Of a stretch of 32,988 nucleotides of DNA, positions 6,586-15,156 are shown one piece after another. The position numbers and the translations under genes are program-made. This DNA comes from Microbacterium sp. (GTDB taxonomy: Bacteria > Actinomycetota > Actinomycetes > Actinomycetales > Microbacteriaceae). The notes beneath the pieces are model-generated. The model was not told where the DNA came from and searched no databases. It saw only the letters and a list, made by a program, of their open reading frames with translations. Within the stretch, counting starts at the first letter, position 1. The number at the start of each line of letters is the position of its first letter. The stretch covers positions 1-32,988 of the forward strand of contig NZ_JAJUFV010000012.1 in assembly GCF_029263575.1 (NCBI RefSeq), written 5' to 3'.

Positions 6586-8148
6586 TCAGCTGCCCGAACG
6601 AATCATCTCCGCACACTTCTCACCCATCATCATCACCGTGATGTTCGGGTTGACCGTGGTGATCTCCGGCATCGCCGAGGCGTCCACGACGCGCAGCCGC
6701 GAGACGCCCTTCACCCGCAGCTGCGGGTCAAGCGGCGACATCTCGTCATCGACAGGGCCCATCCGCACCGTGCCCACCGGGTGGTAGACGGTGTTGTGCG
6801 TCGCGCGGATGTAGGCGGCGAGATCTTCGTCGGTCACGGCATCCGCACCGGGGGCCAGCTCGCGCCCCGCCCACTCGGCCATCGCCGGCTGCGCGACGAT
6901 CTCACGGGCCTTGCGGATGCCGTCGATCATGACGCGCATGTCATGACCCTCGGGGTCAGTGAAATAGCGCGGGTCGACCTTGGGCTTGTCGCGGTAATCA
7001 ATCGAGCGCAGCCGCACCGTGCCGCGCGAGCGCGCATGCGTGACGTTCGGGGTGAGGCAGATCATCTCCTCCGCGGTGGGGTAGCCCGCACGGTAGGTGT
7101 GCATGTCGAACGGCACAGATCCGTAGTGCATCATCAGGTCGGGGCGGTCGAGACCGTCCTGTGTGGGTGTGAAGATGCCGATCTCCCACCACTGGGTCGA
7201 TTCGCGGGGCATCGGCTTCTTCGACTCCCACTGCACGACGCCCTCGGGGTGGTCGGCGAGGTTGGATCCGACTCCGGGGGAGTCGACGCGCACGTCGATG
7301 CCGACCTCGCGTAGGTGATCGGCCGGACCGATGCCCGACAGCATGAGCAGCTGCGGGGTGTTGATCGCACCGGCGGAGACGATGACCTCGCGCGTGGCGG
7401 CGATGTGCGACGGGCGCGCGAACGGGTTGTCGACGCTGATCACGCCGGTGCAGGCACCGGCGTCGTCGAACGTGAGCTGCGCGACGTGCTGCCCGGTGAG
7501 GATCGTCAGATTCTCGCGGTCGAGGATCGGATGCAAGTACGACACGGATGACGACGCACGGGTGCCGTCGGCCTGACGGTTCACCTGGAAGAAGTTCGCG
7601 CCGTTGATGACCGTCTCGCCGGAGTTGAACTGCACGCGCGGAATGCCGGCCTGCTCGCAGGCATCCAGCAGGGCGATGCCGCACGGGTCGACAGCGGGCA
7701 CGTTCATCAGGTGCACCGGGCCGTCGTGGCCGTGCAGGTCGCCGTCGAGCTCGTTCGTCTCGAGCTTCTTGTACAGCGGGTAGGTCTGCTCGGACTCCCA
7801 GCCGGTCGCGCCGTGCGCGCTCGCCCACTCATCGAGGTCCTCGCGCGGCGCCCAGAAGGCGATGCATGAGTTGTGTGAGGAGCATCCGCCCAGCACCTTC
7901 GCGCGAGCGTGCCGCATGAACGAGTTGCCGTTCTCTTGCGGCTCGATCGGGTAATCCCAGTCGAAGCCGGACTCGAGCAGCTCCATCCAGCGGTTCAGCT
8001 GCAGCACGACCTGTTCGTCGGTGTCGGAGGGGCCCGCCTCCAGCAGGCCCACCGTGACAGCGGGGTCTTCGCTCAGCCGGGCGGCAACCGCCGCACCGGC
8101 AGAGCCGCCACCGACCACGACGTAATCGAAAGTGTGTGTCGTCTCCAT
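6586..8148 (-). CDS. betA: GMC-family choline dehydrogenase/oxidase
   Basis: 520 residues, typical of GMC flavoproteins. The N-terminal FAD motif is YVVVGGGSAGAAVAARL (~9-25), followed by ARAKVLGGCSSHN (GMC signature 1) and SAGAINTPQLLMLSGIGP (signature 2). C-terminal catalytic segments are YHPVGTVRMG and TTVNPNITVMMMGEKCA, carrying the active-site His and Asn. Next to a betaine-aldehyde dehydrogenase and a BCCT transporter, the likely reaction is choline to betaine aldehyde. Sequence alone does not separate an oxygen-using oxidase (CodA) from an electron-transfer dehydrogenase (BetA). The ATG at 8148 has AGGAG ~10 bp upstream. It is the last gene of the operon. Confidence 0.88.
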   Translation of the reverse strand: METTHTFDYVVVGGGSAGAAVAARLSEDPAVTVGLLEAGPSDTDEQVVLQLNRWMELLESGFDWDYPIEPQENGNSFMRHARAKVLGGCSSHNSCIAFWAPREDLDEWASAHGATGWESEQTYPLYKKLETNELDGDLHGHDGPVHLMNVPAVDPCGIALLDACEQAGIPRVQFNSGETVINGANFFQVNRQADGTRASSSVSYLHPILDRENLTILTGQHVAQLTFDDAGACTGVISVDNPFARPSHIAATREVIVSAGAINTPQLLMLSGIGPADHLREVGIDVRVDSPGVGSNLADHPEGVVQWESKKPMPRESTQWWEIGIFTPTQDGLDRPDLMMHYGSVPFDMHTYRAGYPTAEEMICLTPNVTHARSRGTVRLRSIDYRDKPKVDPRYFTDPEGHDMRVMIDGIRKAREIVAQPAMAEWAGRELAPGADAVTDEDLAAYIRATHNTVYHPVGTVRMGPVDDEMSPLDPQLRVKGVSRLRVVDASAMPEITTVNPNITVMMMGEKCAEMIRSGS

Positions 8149-8164
8149 CGTCTTCTGCTCCTGA

Positions 8165-9637
8165 TCAGCGCTCGGGGAACCAGCCGGTGACGGCAGGGGT
8201 GAGGTTCTGATAGATGTGCTTGGCCTCCTGGTATTCGGCTAGGCCGGTCGGGCCGAGTTCACGCCCGAAGCCGGATTGCTTGAACCCGCCCCACTCGGCC
8301 TGCGGCAGGTAGGGGTGGAAGTCGTTGATCCAGATGGTGCCGTGACGCAGGCGCCGTGCGATGCGCTGAGCGCGTCCGGCATCCTGAGACCACACCGCCC
8401 CGGCCAGCCCGTAGATCGTGTCGTTGGCGATCGCGACAGCCTCGTCCTCGGTCGAGAACGTCTCGACGGTCACGACCGGGCCGAAGGCCTCATCGCGCAC
8501 GACGGACATGCCACGCTTCACCTGGTCGAGCACCGTCGGCAGATAGTAGAAGCCGTCGGCCAGGTCGCCCTCGGGCGCCTTTCCGCCGGTGCGCAGGCGA
8601 GCACCTTCGGCGACGCCAGCCTGGACATAGGCGTCGACCTTCTCGCGGTGCTCCGCCGAGATGAGGGGGCCGGTGTCGGCCGCGTCATCGAACGGCCCGC
8701 CGAGCCGGATGGCCTCGGCGCGCCGGACGAGCTCGTCCACGAAGCGCTCGGCGATCGACTCCTCCACGACCAGCCGGGCACCAGCCGAGCACACCTGGCC
8801 GGAGTGCACGAAAGCCGCGTTGAGCGCGTTGTCGACGGCGGCGTCGAAATCGGCATCCGCGAAGACCACGTTCGGGTTCTTGCCGCCGAGTTCCAGGGCA
8901 ACCTTCTTCACCGTGGCCGCGGCGTTCGCCGCGAGCAGCCGCCCGGTCACCAGGCCGCCGGTGAACGAGACCATATCGACATCGTCGTGCGTCGACAGCG
9001 GCCCACCTGCAGTCGCGCCTGCCCCGAGGATGAGGTTCGCGACGCCCGCCGGAAGGCCGAGCTCGTCGAGCACCTGCATCATCAGGATCGCGGTGTGCGG
9101 GGTCAGCTCGGCGGGCTTGAGCACGAACGTGTTGCCCGCGGCGATGGCCGGGGCGATCTTCCACGCGGCCTGCAGCAGCGGGTAGTTCCACGGCGTGATC
9201 AGCGCGCAGACGCCGACGGGCTCGTACTCGATGCGGCTGAGCACGTCAGAGCTGCCCGCGTCGACGATACGGCCGGCATCGTGGGCGGCGAGTTTTCCGA
9301 AGTAGTCGAAGCACGCGGCGATGTCGTCCATGTCGATGCGTGCCTCGACCATGCGCTTGCCGGTGTCGAGCGCTTCGGCGCGGGCGAACTCCTCCTTGCG
9401 CTCGCGCAGCCGTGCGGCCACGCGCAGCAAGAAGTCACCGCGCTCGGCCGCCGGAGTCGAACTCCACACACCGCTGTCGAAGGCGCGCCGCGCCGCGGCG
9501 ATAGCGGCGATCGTGTCGGCTTCAGTCGCCTCGTCGACCGTCGCGACGAACGACCCGTCGGCAGGGCAGTGGATCTGCCGGGTGCCGCCCTCGCTGGCCG
9601 AGGTCCAGGCGCCGTCGATGAAGAGTGTCGCGGTCAT
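8165..9637 (-). CDS. betB: Betaine-aldehyde dehydrogenase-type ALDH
   Basis: 490 residues, standard for NAD(P)-dependent aldehyde dehydrogenases. Motifs: ITPWNYPLLQAAWKIAPA (cofactor-binding region), FTGGLVTGR, catalytic Glu in ALELGGKNPN (read here as VALELGGKN), catalytic Cys in HSGQVCSAGARL, and EAFGPVV. It should oxidise betaine aldehyde to glycine betaine in the cytoplasm, second step after the downstream GMC enzyme. The start ATG at 9637 overlaps the stop of the BCCT transporter gene (ATGA) and has AAGGAGT ~6 bp upstream, so translation is coupled. The gap to the next gene is 16 bp. Activity on other aldehydes is possible; the call rests mainly on context. Confidence 0.88.
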   Translation of the reverse strand: MTATLFIDGAWTSASEGGTRQIHCPADGSFVATVDEATEADTIAAIAAARRAFDSGVWSSTPAAERGDFLLRVAARLRERKEEFARAEALDTGKRMVEARIDMDDIAACFDYFGKLAAHDAGRIVDAGSSDVLSRIEYEPVGVCALITPWNYPLLQAAWKIAPAIAAGNTFVLKPAELTPHTAILMMQVLDELGLPAGVANLILGAGATAGGPLSTHDDVDMVSFTGGLVTGRLLAANAAATVKKVALELGGKNPNVVFADADFDAAVDNALNAAFVHSGQVCSAGARLVVEESIAERFVDELVRRAEAIRLGGPFDDAADTGPLISAEHREKVDAYVQAGVAEGARLRTGGKAPEGDLADGFYYLPTVLDQVKRGMSVVRDEAFGPVVTVETFSTEDEAVAIANDTIYGLAGAVWSQDAGRAQRIARRLRHGTIWINDFHPYLPQAEWGGFKQSGFGRELGPTGLAEYQEAKHIYQNLTPAVTGWFPER

Positions 9638-11778
9638 GGGGACTCCTTCGCAGGGCTCTCACCGGACTCGGCGGACGCCGATCCGTTCGCCTCGGTTGCC
9701 GGATCGATGAAATCGTCTTGCCAATCGGTGATGATAGGCAGCGCCTCGGTGAAGACGGGCTCGGCGACATCGGCGGTCAGGCGCAGATACTCCAGATGCG
9801 ACTCGTAGCTGCTGAGCACGTCCGTGATCAGCTGGTCGGTGGTGTAGTTGTACACGTCGTAGCCGCGCGAGCCGATCGCCGAGAAGACCTCGAGACGGAA
9901 GTAGACGGCGGCATCGCTCACGCTCAGGTAGGCGTACGCGGGCAGCTCGTGCGTCACCGGGTACAGCTGGTAGGTGAAGTCCTCGCCGTCGTCGAAGTGC
10001 ACCGTGAGCATGAGCGAGGGCATGCTCAGGCTCTCGATCTCGATGCGCTCGACGGATGCCTTCACCCCTGCTTCGCACAGTTCGTCGGTGACGTCCTTCA
10101 GCGCGGGAGCGGCGACCGTGTCGAGGTAGGTGATCACCTGGTCACGGGTGGGGTAGGTGGTCGATCGCTTCAGACGCTGACGCCAGTTCGTCTGCGTCGG
10201 GCCGAAGCGGCCGGGGATCGCCGCGAGGTAGCCTTCGCGCCTCTTCTTCTCGGCCTGCAGTGATCGGTATAGCGAGATCATCACGAGGTACAGCAGCAGC
10301 GATACCGGCAGACCGATGATGAGCGTCGCGGCCTGCAACGTGGGTACGCCGCCGACCAGCAGCATGCCGAGGGTCAGCAGCCCCGTCGCCACCGCCCAGA
10401 AGACACGCTGCAGTTTGCCGGCATCCTGCTGGGGGTCTTCCATCTTCGAGGTCAGATTCGCCAGCACCAGCGCGCCGGAGTCGGCGGAGGTGACGTAGAA
10501 CAGCAGACCCGTCAGCAGCGCGACGCCGAGCACGACCGGGGCGGCGGGGTACTGCTGCAGCAGATCGAAGAACGCACGCTCGGGGGTGGCGACGGCCGCT
10601 TCGGCGAAGGCGGTGTCGCCGCCGAGGATGATCTCCAGGGCCGAGTTGCCGAAGATCGAGACGAAGATCGCGATGAAGGCGAAGGGGATCACCAACACGC
10701 CGACGATGAATTCGCGCAGCGTCCGTCCGCGCGAGATGCGCGCCAGGAAGAGTCCGACGAACGGTGCCCAGGCGACCCACCATGCCCAGAAGAACAGGGT
10801 CCATCCCTGCATCCAGTCATCCGGTCGGCTCCACGCGAACGTCTCCATCAGCAGGCTCGGGAAGGTGGCGACGAAGTCGCCGATGTTCATCACCAGGCCG
10901 TCGAGGATGCGGCGCGTCTGGCCCGTGATCGTGATCCACAGCAGCAGGGCGATGGCGAGGATGACATTGGCCTCGGAGAGGCGACGGATGCCTTTCTCCA
11001 CACCCGACACGGTCGAGATGGTGGCCATGGCCACCGCGAGCACGATCAGCGCGATCTGCATCGCGACGCCGTCGGGGGTGCCGAACAGCACGTGCATTCC
11101 GTAGCTGAGCTGCACGACGCCGATGCCGAGTGTGGTGGCGATGCCGAACACGGTGCCGAGCACGGTGAAGATGTCGACGCCGTGTCCGACCCAGCCGTTG
11201 GTGAACCGGCCGAAGATCGGCGAGAGCACCGAGCGAATCGTCAGCGGCTTGTTGAGGCGGTAGGCGAAGTAGGCGAAGGCGGCGCCCATCAGCGCGTACA
11301 TCGCCCAGCCGACGGGGCCGTAGTGGAAGAACGTCCACACGATCGCCTGGCGAGCGGCGGCGATCGTCTCGCCCTCACCGGTGGGCGGCGCCATGTACTG
11401 CGCGGCTGGCTCGGAGACGGCGAAGAACATCAGATCGATGCCGATTCCGGCGGCGAACAGCATCGACGCCCAGGTGAACATGCTGAACTGCGGCTTCGAG
11501 TGATCGGGGCCGAGCTTCGTGCGACCGACCGACGAGAACGCCACGATCAGGATGAACACGACCACGACCGCGGCGGTGAGGACGAAGTACCAGCCGAAGT
11601 TCGTCGCGATCCAGCCGACCATCACGCCGATGACCTCACCGGCGTGAACAGGGGCGAAGATCGCCCACAGTGCGATGGCCACAATCGCCACCGCCGATCC
11701 GATCAGCACCGGCCACCGTGGTGGCGGCGCAGCTTTGCGTTTGGCATCGGGCACGGGCGGGGCGATATCTTCGGGCAT
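9634..11778 (-). CDS. betT: BCCT-family choline/betaine transporter
   Basis: 714 residues with about 12 membrane segments. The BCCT signature region is clear: WTLFFWAWWVAWAPFVGLFLARISRGRT, which follows ETFAWSRPDDWMQG; DLMFFAVSEPAAQY is another conserved segment. A ~200-residue cytoplasmic C-terminal domain follows the last helix, as in E. coli BetT, where it is osmosensory. Likely import of choline driven by an ion gradient, feeding betB and betA. The open frame continues far upstream, but that part is antisense to the next gene. ATG 11778 is preferred; GTG 11820 is the alternative, with AT-richer codons. Neither has a good ribosome site. A near match to an extended -10 (TGCTATCGT) lies ~17-25 bp before the GTG, so an internal promoter is possible. 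Confidence 0.87.
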   Translation of the reverse strand: MPEDIAPPVPDAKRKAAPPPRWPVLIGSAVAIVAIALWAIFAPVHAGEVIGVMVGWIATNFGWYFVLTAAVVVVFILIVAFSSVGRTKLGPDHSKPQFSMFTWASMLFAAGIGIDLMFFAVSEPAAQYMAPPTGEGETIAAARQAIVWTFFHYGPVGWAMYALMGAAFAYFAYRLNKPLTIRSVLSPIFGRFTNGWVGHGVDIFTVLGTVFGIATTLGIGVVQLSYGMHVLFGTPDGVAMQIALIVLAVAMATISTVSGVEKGIRRLSEANVILAIALLLWITITGQTRRILDGLVMNIGDFVATFPSLLMETFAWSRPDDWMQGWTLFFWAWWVAWAPFVGLFLARISRGRTLREFIVGVLVIPFAFIAIFVSIFGNSALEIILGGDTAFAEAAVATPERAFFDLLQQYPAAPVVLGVALLTGLLFYVTSADSGALVLANLTSKMEDPQQDAGKLQRVFWAVATGLLTLGMLLVGGVPTLQAATLIIGLPVSLLLYLVMISLYRSLQAEKKRREGYLAAIPGRFGPTQTNWRQRLKRSTTYPTRDQVITYLDTVAAPALKDVTDELCEAGVKASVERIEIESLSMPSLMLTVHFDDGEDFTYQLYPVTHELPAYAYLSVSDAAVYFRLEVFSAIGSRGYDVYNYTTDQLITDVLSSYESHLEYLRLTADVAEPVFTEALPIITDWQDDFIDPATEANGSASAESGESPAKESP

Positions 11779-11861
11779 CACATCAATTTCGTTCGGGGGC
11801 GAATAGTCACGATGGTTCACGTTAAGGACGGCTCTGACGATAGCAAATGCCTTCCTCCCGG

Positions 11862-12425
11862 TCAGGGGCTCCGGGTGGCGGATGCGAGCACGGACGCCGT
11901 ATCGGCGATCGTGAGCTGCGGTGGATACAGGCCCATGACGTGCAGCGCGGCGGCGTGATTCTCCGCCGTCGAGCCCGCGCAGGCGTCTGCGGCGATGGTC
12001 ACCCGGGCGCCGGCATCCGCGGCGGCCAGCGCCGTCGAGATCACACAACAGTCTGTCGAGACGCCGGTCAGGACGACCCGGGCGCCGATGCCGACGATCT
12101 CTTCCAGCGCCGACCACTTGCCGAACGTGGGCACATCGACACTCGGATGCCGCGACAGTCCGCTCGCGTCGGGAACCAGGTCGAACAGCGCATCCGTCGG
12201 CGGCTGATCGGCGAATGGCCAGGCGGTGAAGTACTCGCCCCACGAGGTCGAGCGGTCAGCGGTCGGCAGCCACCGGGTCACGAGCACGCGGTCGCCGAAG
12301 GCGTCAGCGAGGGATCGGATGCGCGGCATCACCTCCGCGAAGAACGGAGAACCCCATACAGAATCCGGCGAGGCGAAGATGTGCTGCGGGTCGACGACCA
12401 CCAGCCATCCGTCGCGCAAGGTCAT
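11862..12425 (-). CDS. Isochorismatase-like cysteine hydrolase
   Basis: 187 residues. The likely triad is present: Asp12 (VVVDPQH), Lys103 (FGKWSAL) and Cys127 (STDCCVISTA), with the family's TD.CV..TA pattern. Members hydrolyse amide, carbamoyl or vinyl-ether bonds (nicotinamidase, N-carbamoylsarcosine amidase, isochorismatase); this one cannot be assigned. The start at 12425 overlaps the permease stop (ATGA) with AGGAGG almost adjacent, so it is coupled to the permease. The open frame upstream of that ATG is a shadow of the permease gene. Lying between a permease and choline genes, it probably acts on a compound imported by the permease. Confidence 0.85.
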   Translation of the reverse strand: MTLRDGWLVVVDPQHIFASPDSVWGSPFFAEVMPRIRSLADAFGDRVLVTRWLPTADRSTSWGEYFTAWPFADQPPTDALFDLVPDASGLSRHPSVDVPTFGKWSALEEIVGIGARVVLTGVSTDCCVISTALAAADAGARVTIAADACAGSTAENHAAALHVMGLYPPQLTIADTASVLASATRSP

Positions 12426-13870
12426 GCCTCCTGCTGCCGAATCTTTCCGGCTCGCGCGAACCATGCCACCAGGAACGACAGCACGAGCGCGAAGAAGACG
12501 CCGAGGTTCGCGTAGGCCCAGTCGCCCTCGCGTCCGCCGATGAGGAACAGCAGGTATCCCTGCCAGTTGTTCCACGCAGCCTCGGCGGCGAAGTTGTTGA
12601 CGACGAGTCCCCAGCCGATCACGCTGGTGACGATCATGGTGATGATCGACGTCCAGTCCCAGGCGCCGTAGCGACCCGTGGCGTCGAACAGGGCGTTCTC
12701 GTCGTAGTCGCGTCGGCGGCGCAGGATGTCGGCGATGAGAATGCCGGCCCACGACGCGAGCGGCACACCGAGCGTGATGAGGAAAGACTGGAACGGCCCG
12801 AGAAAGTCTTCATTGCCGAACACGACGAAGATCGTGCCGAGGGTGAGGATGACACCGTCGATCGCTGCCGCGGTCGGGCGCGGAATGCGGATGCCGAGGC
12901 TGATGAGCGTCAGCCCGGACGAGTAGATGCCGAGCACGGCGCCCGAGACGAGGGCGAGCACCGCGGTCAGCAGGAACGGCACGAGCACCCAGATCGGCAG
13001 GATCGCAGCCAGCGCGCCGATCGGATCCGCCTGAACGGCGTTGAAGAGATTCTCGTCGGATCCGGCCAGCAGCAGACCGAAGATCACCAGAATGACCGGC
13101 GCGAGCGAACCGCCGATCGTGTTCCAGGCGACGATCGCGCCATCCGATGCTGTGTGTTTCTGATAGCGCGACCAGTCGGCTGCGATGTTGATCCAGCCGA
13201 GACCGAATCCGGTCATCACCATGACGAGGGCGCCGATGAGCTGGCCGAAACTGCCCTCTGGGCGAGCCATGACCGCCGCGAAGTCGATGTGCGGGAACGC
13301 GAGGATGATGTACAGGATGGTCACGGCGCCGGTGATCCACGTCAGCACCGACTGCAGCTTCATGATCGTGTGATAGCCGAGAACGGATGCCGCGACGATG
13401 AGCGCCGCGACGATCACCGTGGCGATGATCTTCAGGGCGACGCTGTCGCCGTCGCCGCCGAGCTGCGTGATGACGGTCGCGGTGGCGAGCACCGCCATGA
13501 TCGCGAGGAACGTCTCCCACCCGATCGAGGTGAGCCACGAGACGATGCCGGGCACCTTCTGGCCGTGCACGCCGAAAGCCGCGCGCGAGAGCACCATCGT
13601 CGGTGCGGAGCCGCGCTTCCCGGCGATCGCGATGAGGCCGCAGAGCAGGAACGACACGACGATGCCGATGATCGAGACGACCGTCGCCTGCCAGAACGAG
13701 ATGCCGAAGCCGAGCACGAACGACCCGTACGACATGCCGAAGACCGAGACGTTCGCCGCGAACCACGGCCAGAACAGATCACGTGGTTTCGCAGTGCGCT
13801 CGGACTCGGGAATGACCTCGATCCCGGCGCGCTCGATCAGCCCCGGCGCCGTTGCAATCTTCTCGCTCAT
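12422..13870 (-). CDS. NCS1-family purine/cytosine-type permease
   Basis: 482 residues and ~12 membrane helices. The start (ERAGIEVIPESERTAKPRDLF, followed by WFAANVSVFGMSYGSF) is characteristic of NCS1 nucleobase:cation symporters, as is WINIAADWSRYQKH in the middle. Substrates of the family include cytosine, allantoin, hydantoin, thiamine precursors and purines. It heads a leftward operon with the cysteine hydrolase (4-bp overlap) and then the choline genes. The ATG at 13870 has only a weak ribosome site. Substrate not determinable; an amide- or carbamoyl-containing compound would fit the neighbouring hydrolase. Confidence 0.87.
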   Translation of the reverse strand: MSEKIATAPGLIERAGIEVIPESERTAKPRDLFWPWFAANVSVFGMSYGSFVLGFGISFWQATVVSIIGIVVSFLLCGLIAIAGKRGSAPTMVLSRAAFGVHGQKVPGIVSWLTSIGWETFLAIMAVLATATVITQLGGDGDSVALKIIATVIVAALIVAASVLGYHTIMKLQSVLTWITGAVTILYIILAFPHIDFAAVMARPEGSFGQLIGALVMVMTGFGLGWINIAADWSRYQKHTASDGAIVAWNTIGGSLAPVILVIFGLLLAGSDENLFNAVQADPIGALAAILPIWVLVPFLLTAVLALVSGAVLGIYSSGLTLISLGIRIPRPTAAAIDGVILTLGTIFVVFGNEDFLGPFQSFLITLGVPLASWAGILIADILRRRRDYDENALFDATGRYGAWDWTSIITMIVTSVIGWGLVVNNFAAEAAWNNWQGYLLFLIGGREGDWAYANLGVFFALVLSFLVAWFARAGKIRQQEA

Positions 13871-14006
13871 GCCATCATCTTGGCACTGACCGCGCCCGTT
13901 CGGGCCGGATTTCTCGTGAGCCGATCCGCTCCCGAGCGACGCGCGGAATGGTTTCCTCTAGCTTGGATGCCAGTTCGAAGACTCAAGCGTCAGATCGAGA
14001 GAAACA

Positions 14007-14140
14007 TTGGAGAAAGTAGATGATCGCACGGAAGAGAGTTCGAGCACGGATAGCGAGGCAGTGAGTGCAGAGGAGGTTTCCAGCGCTCTCGACAACCTGG
14101 ATGATGGGCTCCTCAAGGAATCTCCCTACCGAACGCATCG
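14007..14140 (+). pseudogene. N-terminal fragment of a frameshifted secreted-protein gene
   Basis: From a TTG at 14007 the frame reads an acidic Ser/Glu-rich segment (SAEEVSSALDNLDDGLLKES) and then runs into Arg-rich nonsense after ~14130. Shifting by -1 in the overlap 14105-14140 joins it smoothly to the longer frame starting at 14141 (PASTLESGAVAYP), consistent with loss of one base. A better ribosome site (GGAG) precedes an ATG at 14020 in a third frame, which encodes only 14 residues (MIARKRVRARIARQ), possibly the basic start of a signal peptide whose hydrophobic core is gone. I therefore read 14007-14683 as one decayed gene. A sequencing error is an alternative. Confidence 0.5.
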
Positions 14141-14683
14141 ATGTCGAAGCCGGCTAGCACTCTTGAGAGTGGCGCTGTCGCATACCCTTCGGTCGGCGAG
14201 AGCTCGGACGCTGTTATTCCGACAGAAGGCGGCGTGCAGCTCCTCTCCATTATCGATAGCGAGCGGGCATCGGAGTCGTACTCGTATGACTTGACGATGC
14301 CGACGGGGAACACGCTTGAGGCGACAGCCGATGGCGGCGCGCGAATCGTCGACGTTCAAGGCAACACCAAGGTGTTCTTTGAACCGGCCTGGGCGCGCGA
14401 CGCCAACGACAAGGCCATCCCGACCCATTACGTCGTAGAAGGCAACACGTTGACCCAGATCGTGCGTCACCAGGGGCTCAAGGACGTGGCATACCCGATC
14501 GTTGCCGACCCCGTTCCGGTCGTTGTCCTCGTCCTGACAACAATTGCGATGGTTGCCGTTGCCGCCGCCGTCCTCGGCGTTGCGACATGGATTGTCGTCG
14601 GCTGGTGGAACACTTGTCGGGCGATGGGGAAATACCCCGAATTGTCTACAAAGAACGGCTTCACCGCACGGTGCGTGAAATGA
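14141..14683 (+). pseudogene. C-terminal part of frameshifted actinobacterial hypothetical protein
   Basis: 180 codons from ATG 14141, which has no ribosome site. The sequence has a beta-rich part (YDLTMPTGNTLEATADGGAR), then FFEPAWARDANDKAIPTHY and NTLTQIVRHQ...YPIVADP, a pattern common in secreted actinobacterial hypothetical proteins. It is followed by one hydrophobic segment (~VVVLVLTTIAMVAVAAAVLG) and a short Cys-containing tail ending NGFTARCVK. The upstream fragment (14007-14140) completes the N-terminus in another frame, so the gene is probably broken, though this part could still be made. Base composition is clearly less GC-rich than the flanks. The stop overlaps the next start (ATGA). 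Function unknown. Confidence 0.5.
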
Positions 14684-15006
14684 TAGGTAAGCCTGGCTAC
14701 AGTTCCGTGACGACCAGGGCGGGCGTCGCGTTGATCGTCATCCATTCGTTCCTGATCTCGACTGGGCTTGTGCTCATCGCGGCGCTCCTCAGCGCAGCTG
14801 CCGCATTCGCGGGCGGAGTGACGGTCACGATTCCCCTAGTCGCCACCTTCCATGGTCTTTCGGAAATAGGCGACTCGCCGGCGATGACGATGACGGCTTC
14901 ATGGGGAGCGGCCGTAGTGCTGGTAGTTGCGTTGACGGTAGCACTCAGCCTGGTGATCATCAGTATTAGCTCGCACCTCAGAGGCAGCCATAGTTCTGAT
15001 TCTTGA
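14680..15006 (+). CDS. Small membrane protein, unknown function
   Basis: 108 residues from the ATG at 14680, which overlaps the previous stop (ATGA); an upstream in-frame start at 14587 lies inside the previous gene. It has two or three hydrophobic segments (~14-42 AGVALIVIHSFLISTGLVLI; ~45-60; ~76-98 AAVVLVVALTVALSLVIISI) and a short polar tail (SSHLRGSHSSDS). I do not recognise the family. Coupling to the preceding secreted/membrane-protein gene suggests the two products work together, perhaps in the envelope. Like that gene it has lower GC and less strict codon use than the neighbours, a hint of transfer. Confidence 0.6.
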   Translation: MIGKPGYSSVTTRAGVALIVIHSFLISTGLVLIAALLSAAAAFAGGVTVTIPLVATFHGLSEIGDSPAMTMTASWGAAVVLVVALTVALSLVIISISSHLRGSHSSDS

Positions 15007-15019
15007 TCCGTCTACACTC

Positions 15020-15062
15020 AACGCAGGTGGACTCGTGGCTCGTCTGCGAGGCCACCTGCGTT
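15020..15062. terminator. Terminator hairpin between convergent genes
   Basis: Perfect 11-bp stem AACGCAGGTGG / CCACCTGCGTT with a 21-nt loop, starting 13 bp after the stop of the small membrane protein; the tail TTCAATTGAATC is AT-rich. The leftward aminopeptidase gene ends 95 bp further on (15157), so it could serve both. The remaining ~90 bp to 15156 show nothing else. Confidence 0.65.
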
Positions 15063-15156
15063 CAATTGAATCATTCTCCTGTGCTATTGAGCCGGAACTA
15101 CGATGACCACGCGGAACCGGCTGGAACAGTCGGCTCCTCGCTGAGAAACAGCGGCG

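Noticed and set aside
8276..9808. 510-codon open frame on the plus strand
   Set aside because: Antisense to the aldehyde dehydrogenase, which has all catalytic motifs; the opposite frame has none.
11779..12243. Upstream extension of the BCCT transporter frame
   Set aside because: The extension runs antisense-like through the cysteine hydrolase gene in another frame and reads as Arg-rich nonsense before the family N-terminus.
13154..14023. 289-codon plus-strand frame
   Set aside because: Opposite the NCS1 permease; Asp/Arg/Glu-rich shadow without hydrophobic pattern or motif.
14020..14064. 14-residue Arg-rich peptide gene
   Set aside because: It has a ribosome site (GGAG), but is more likely the remnant start of the decayed gene than an independent peptide; no evidence of conservation.
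14105..14140. Programmed -1 ribosomal frameshift joining the two pieces of the secreted-protein gene
   Set aside because: No X-XXY-YYZ slippery heptamer or clear downstream pseudoknot in the overlap, and the N-terminus also lacks a signal peptide, so decay is simpler.
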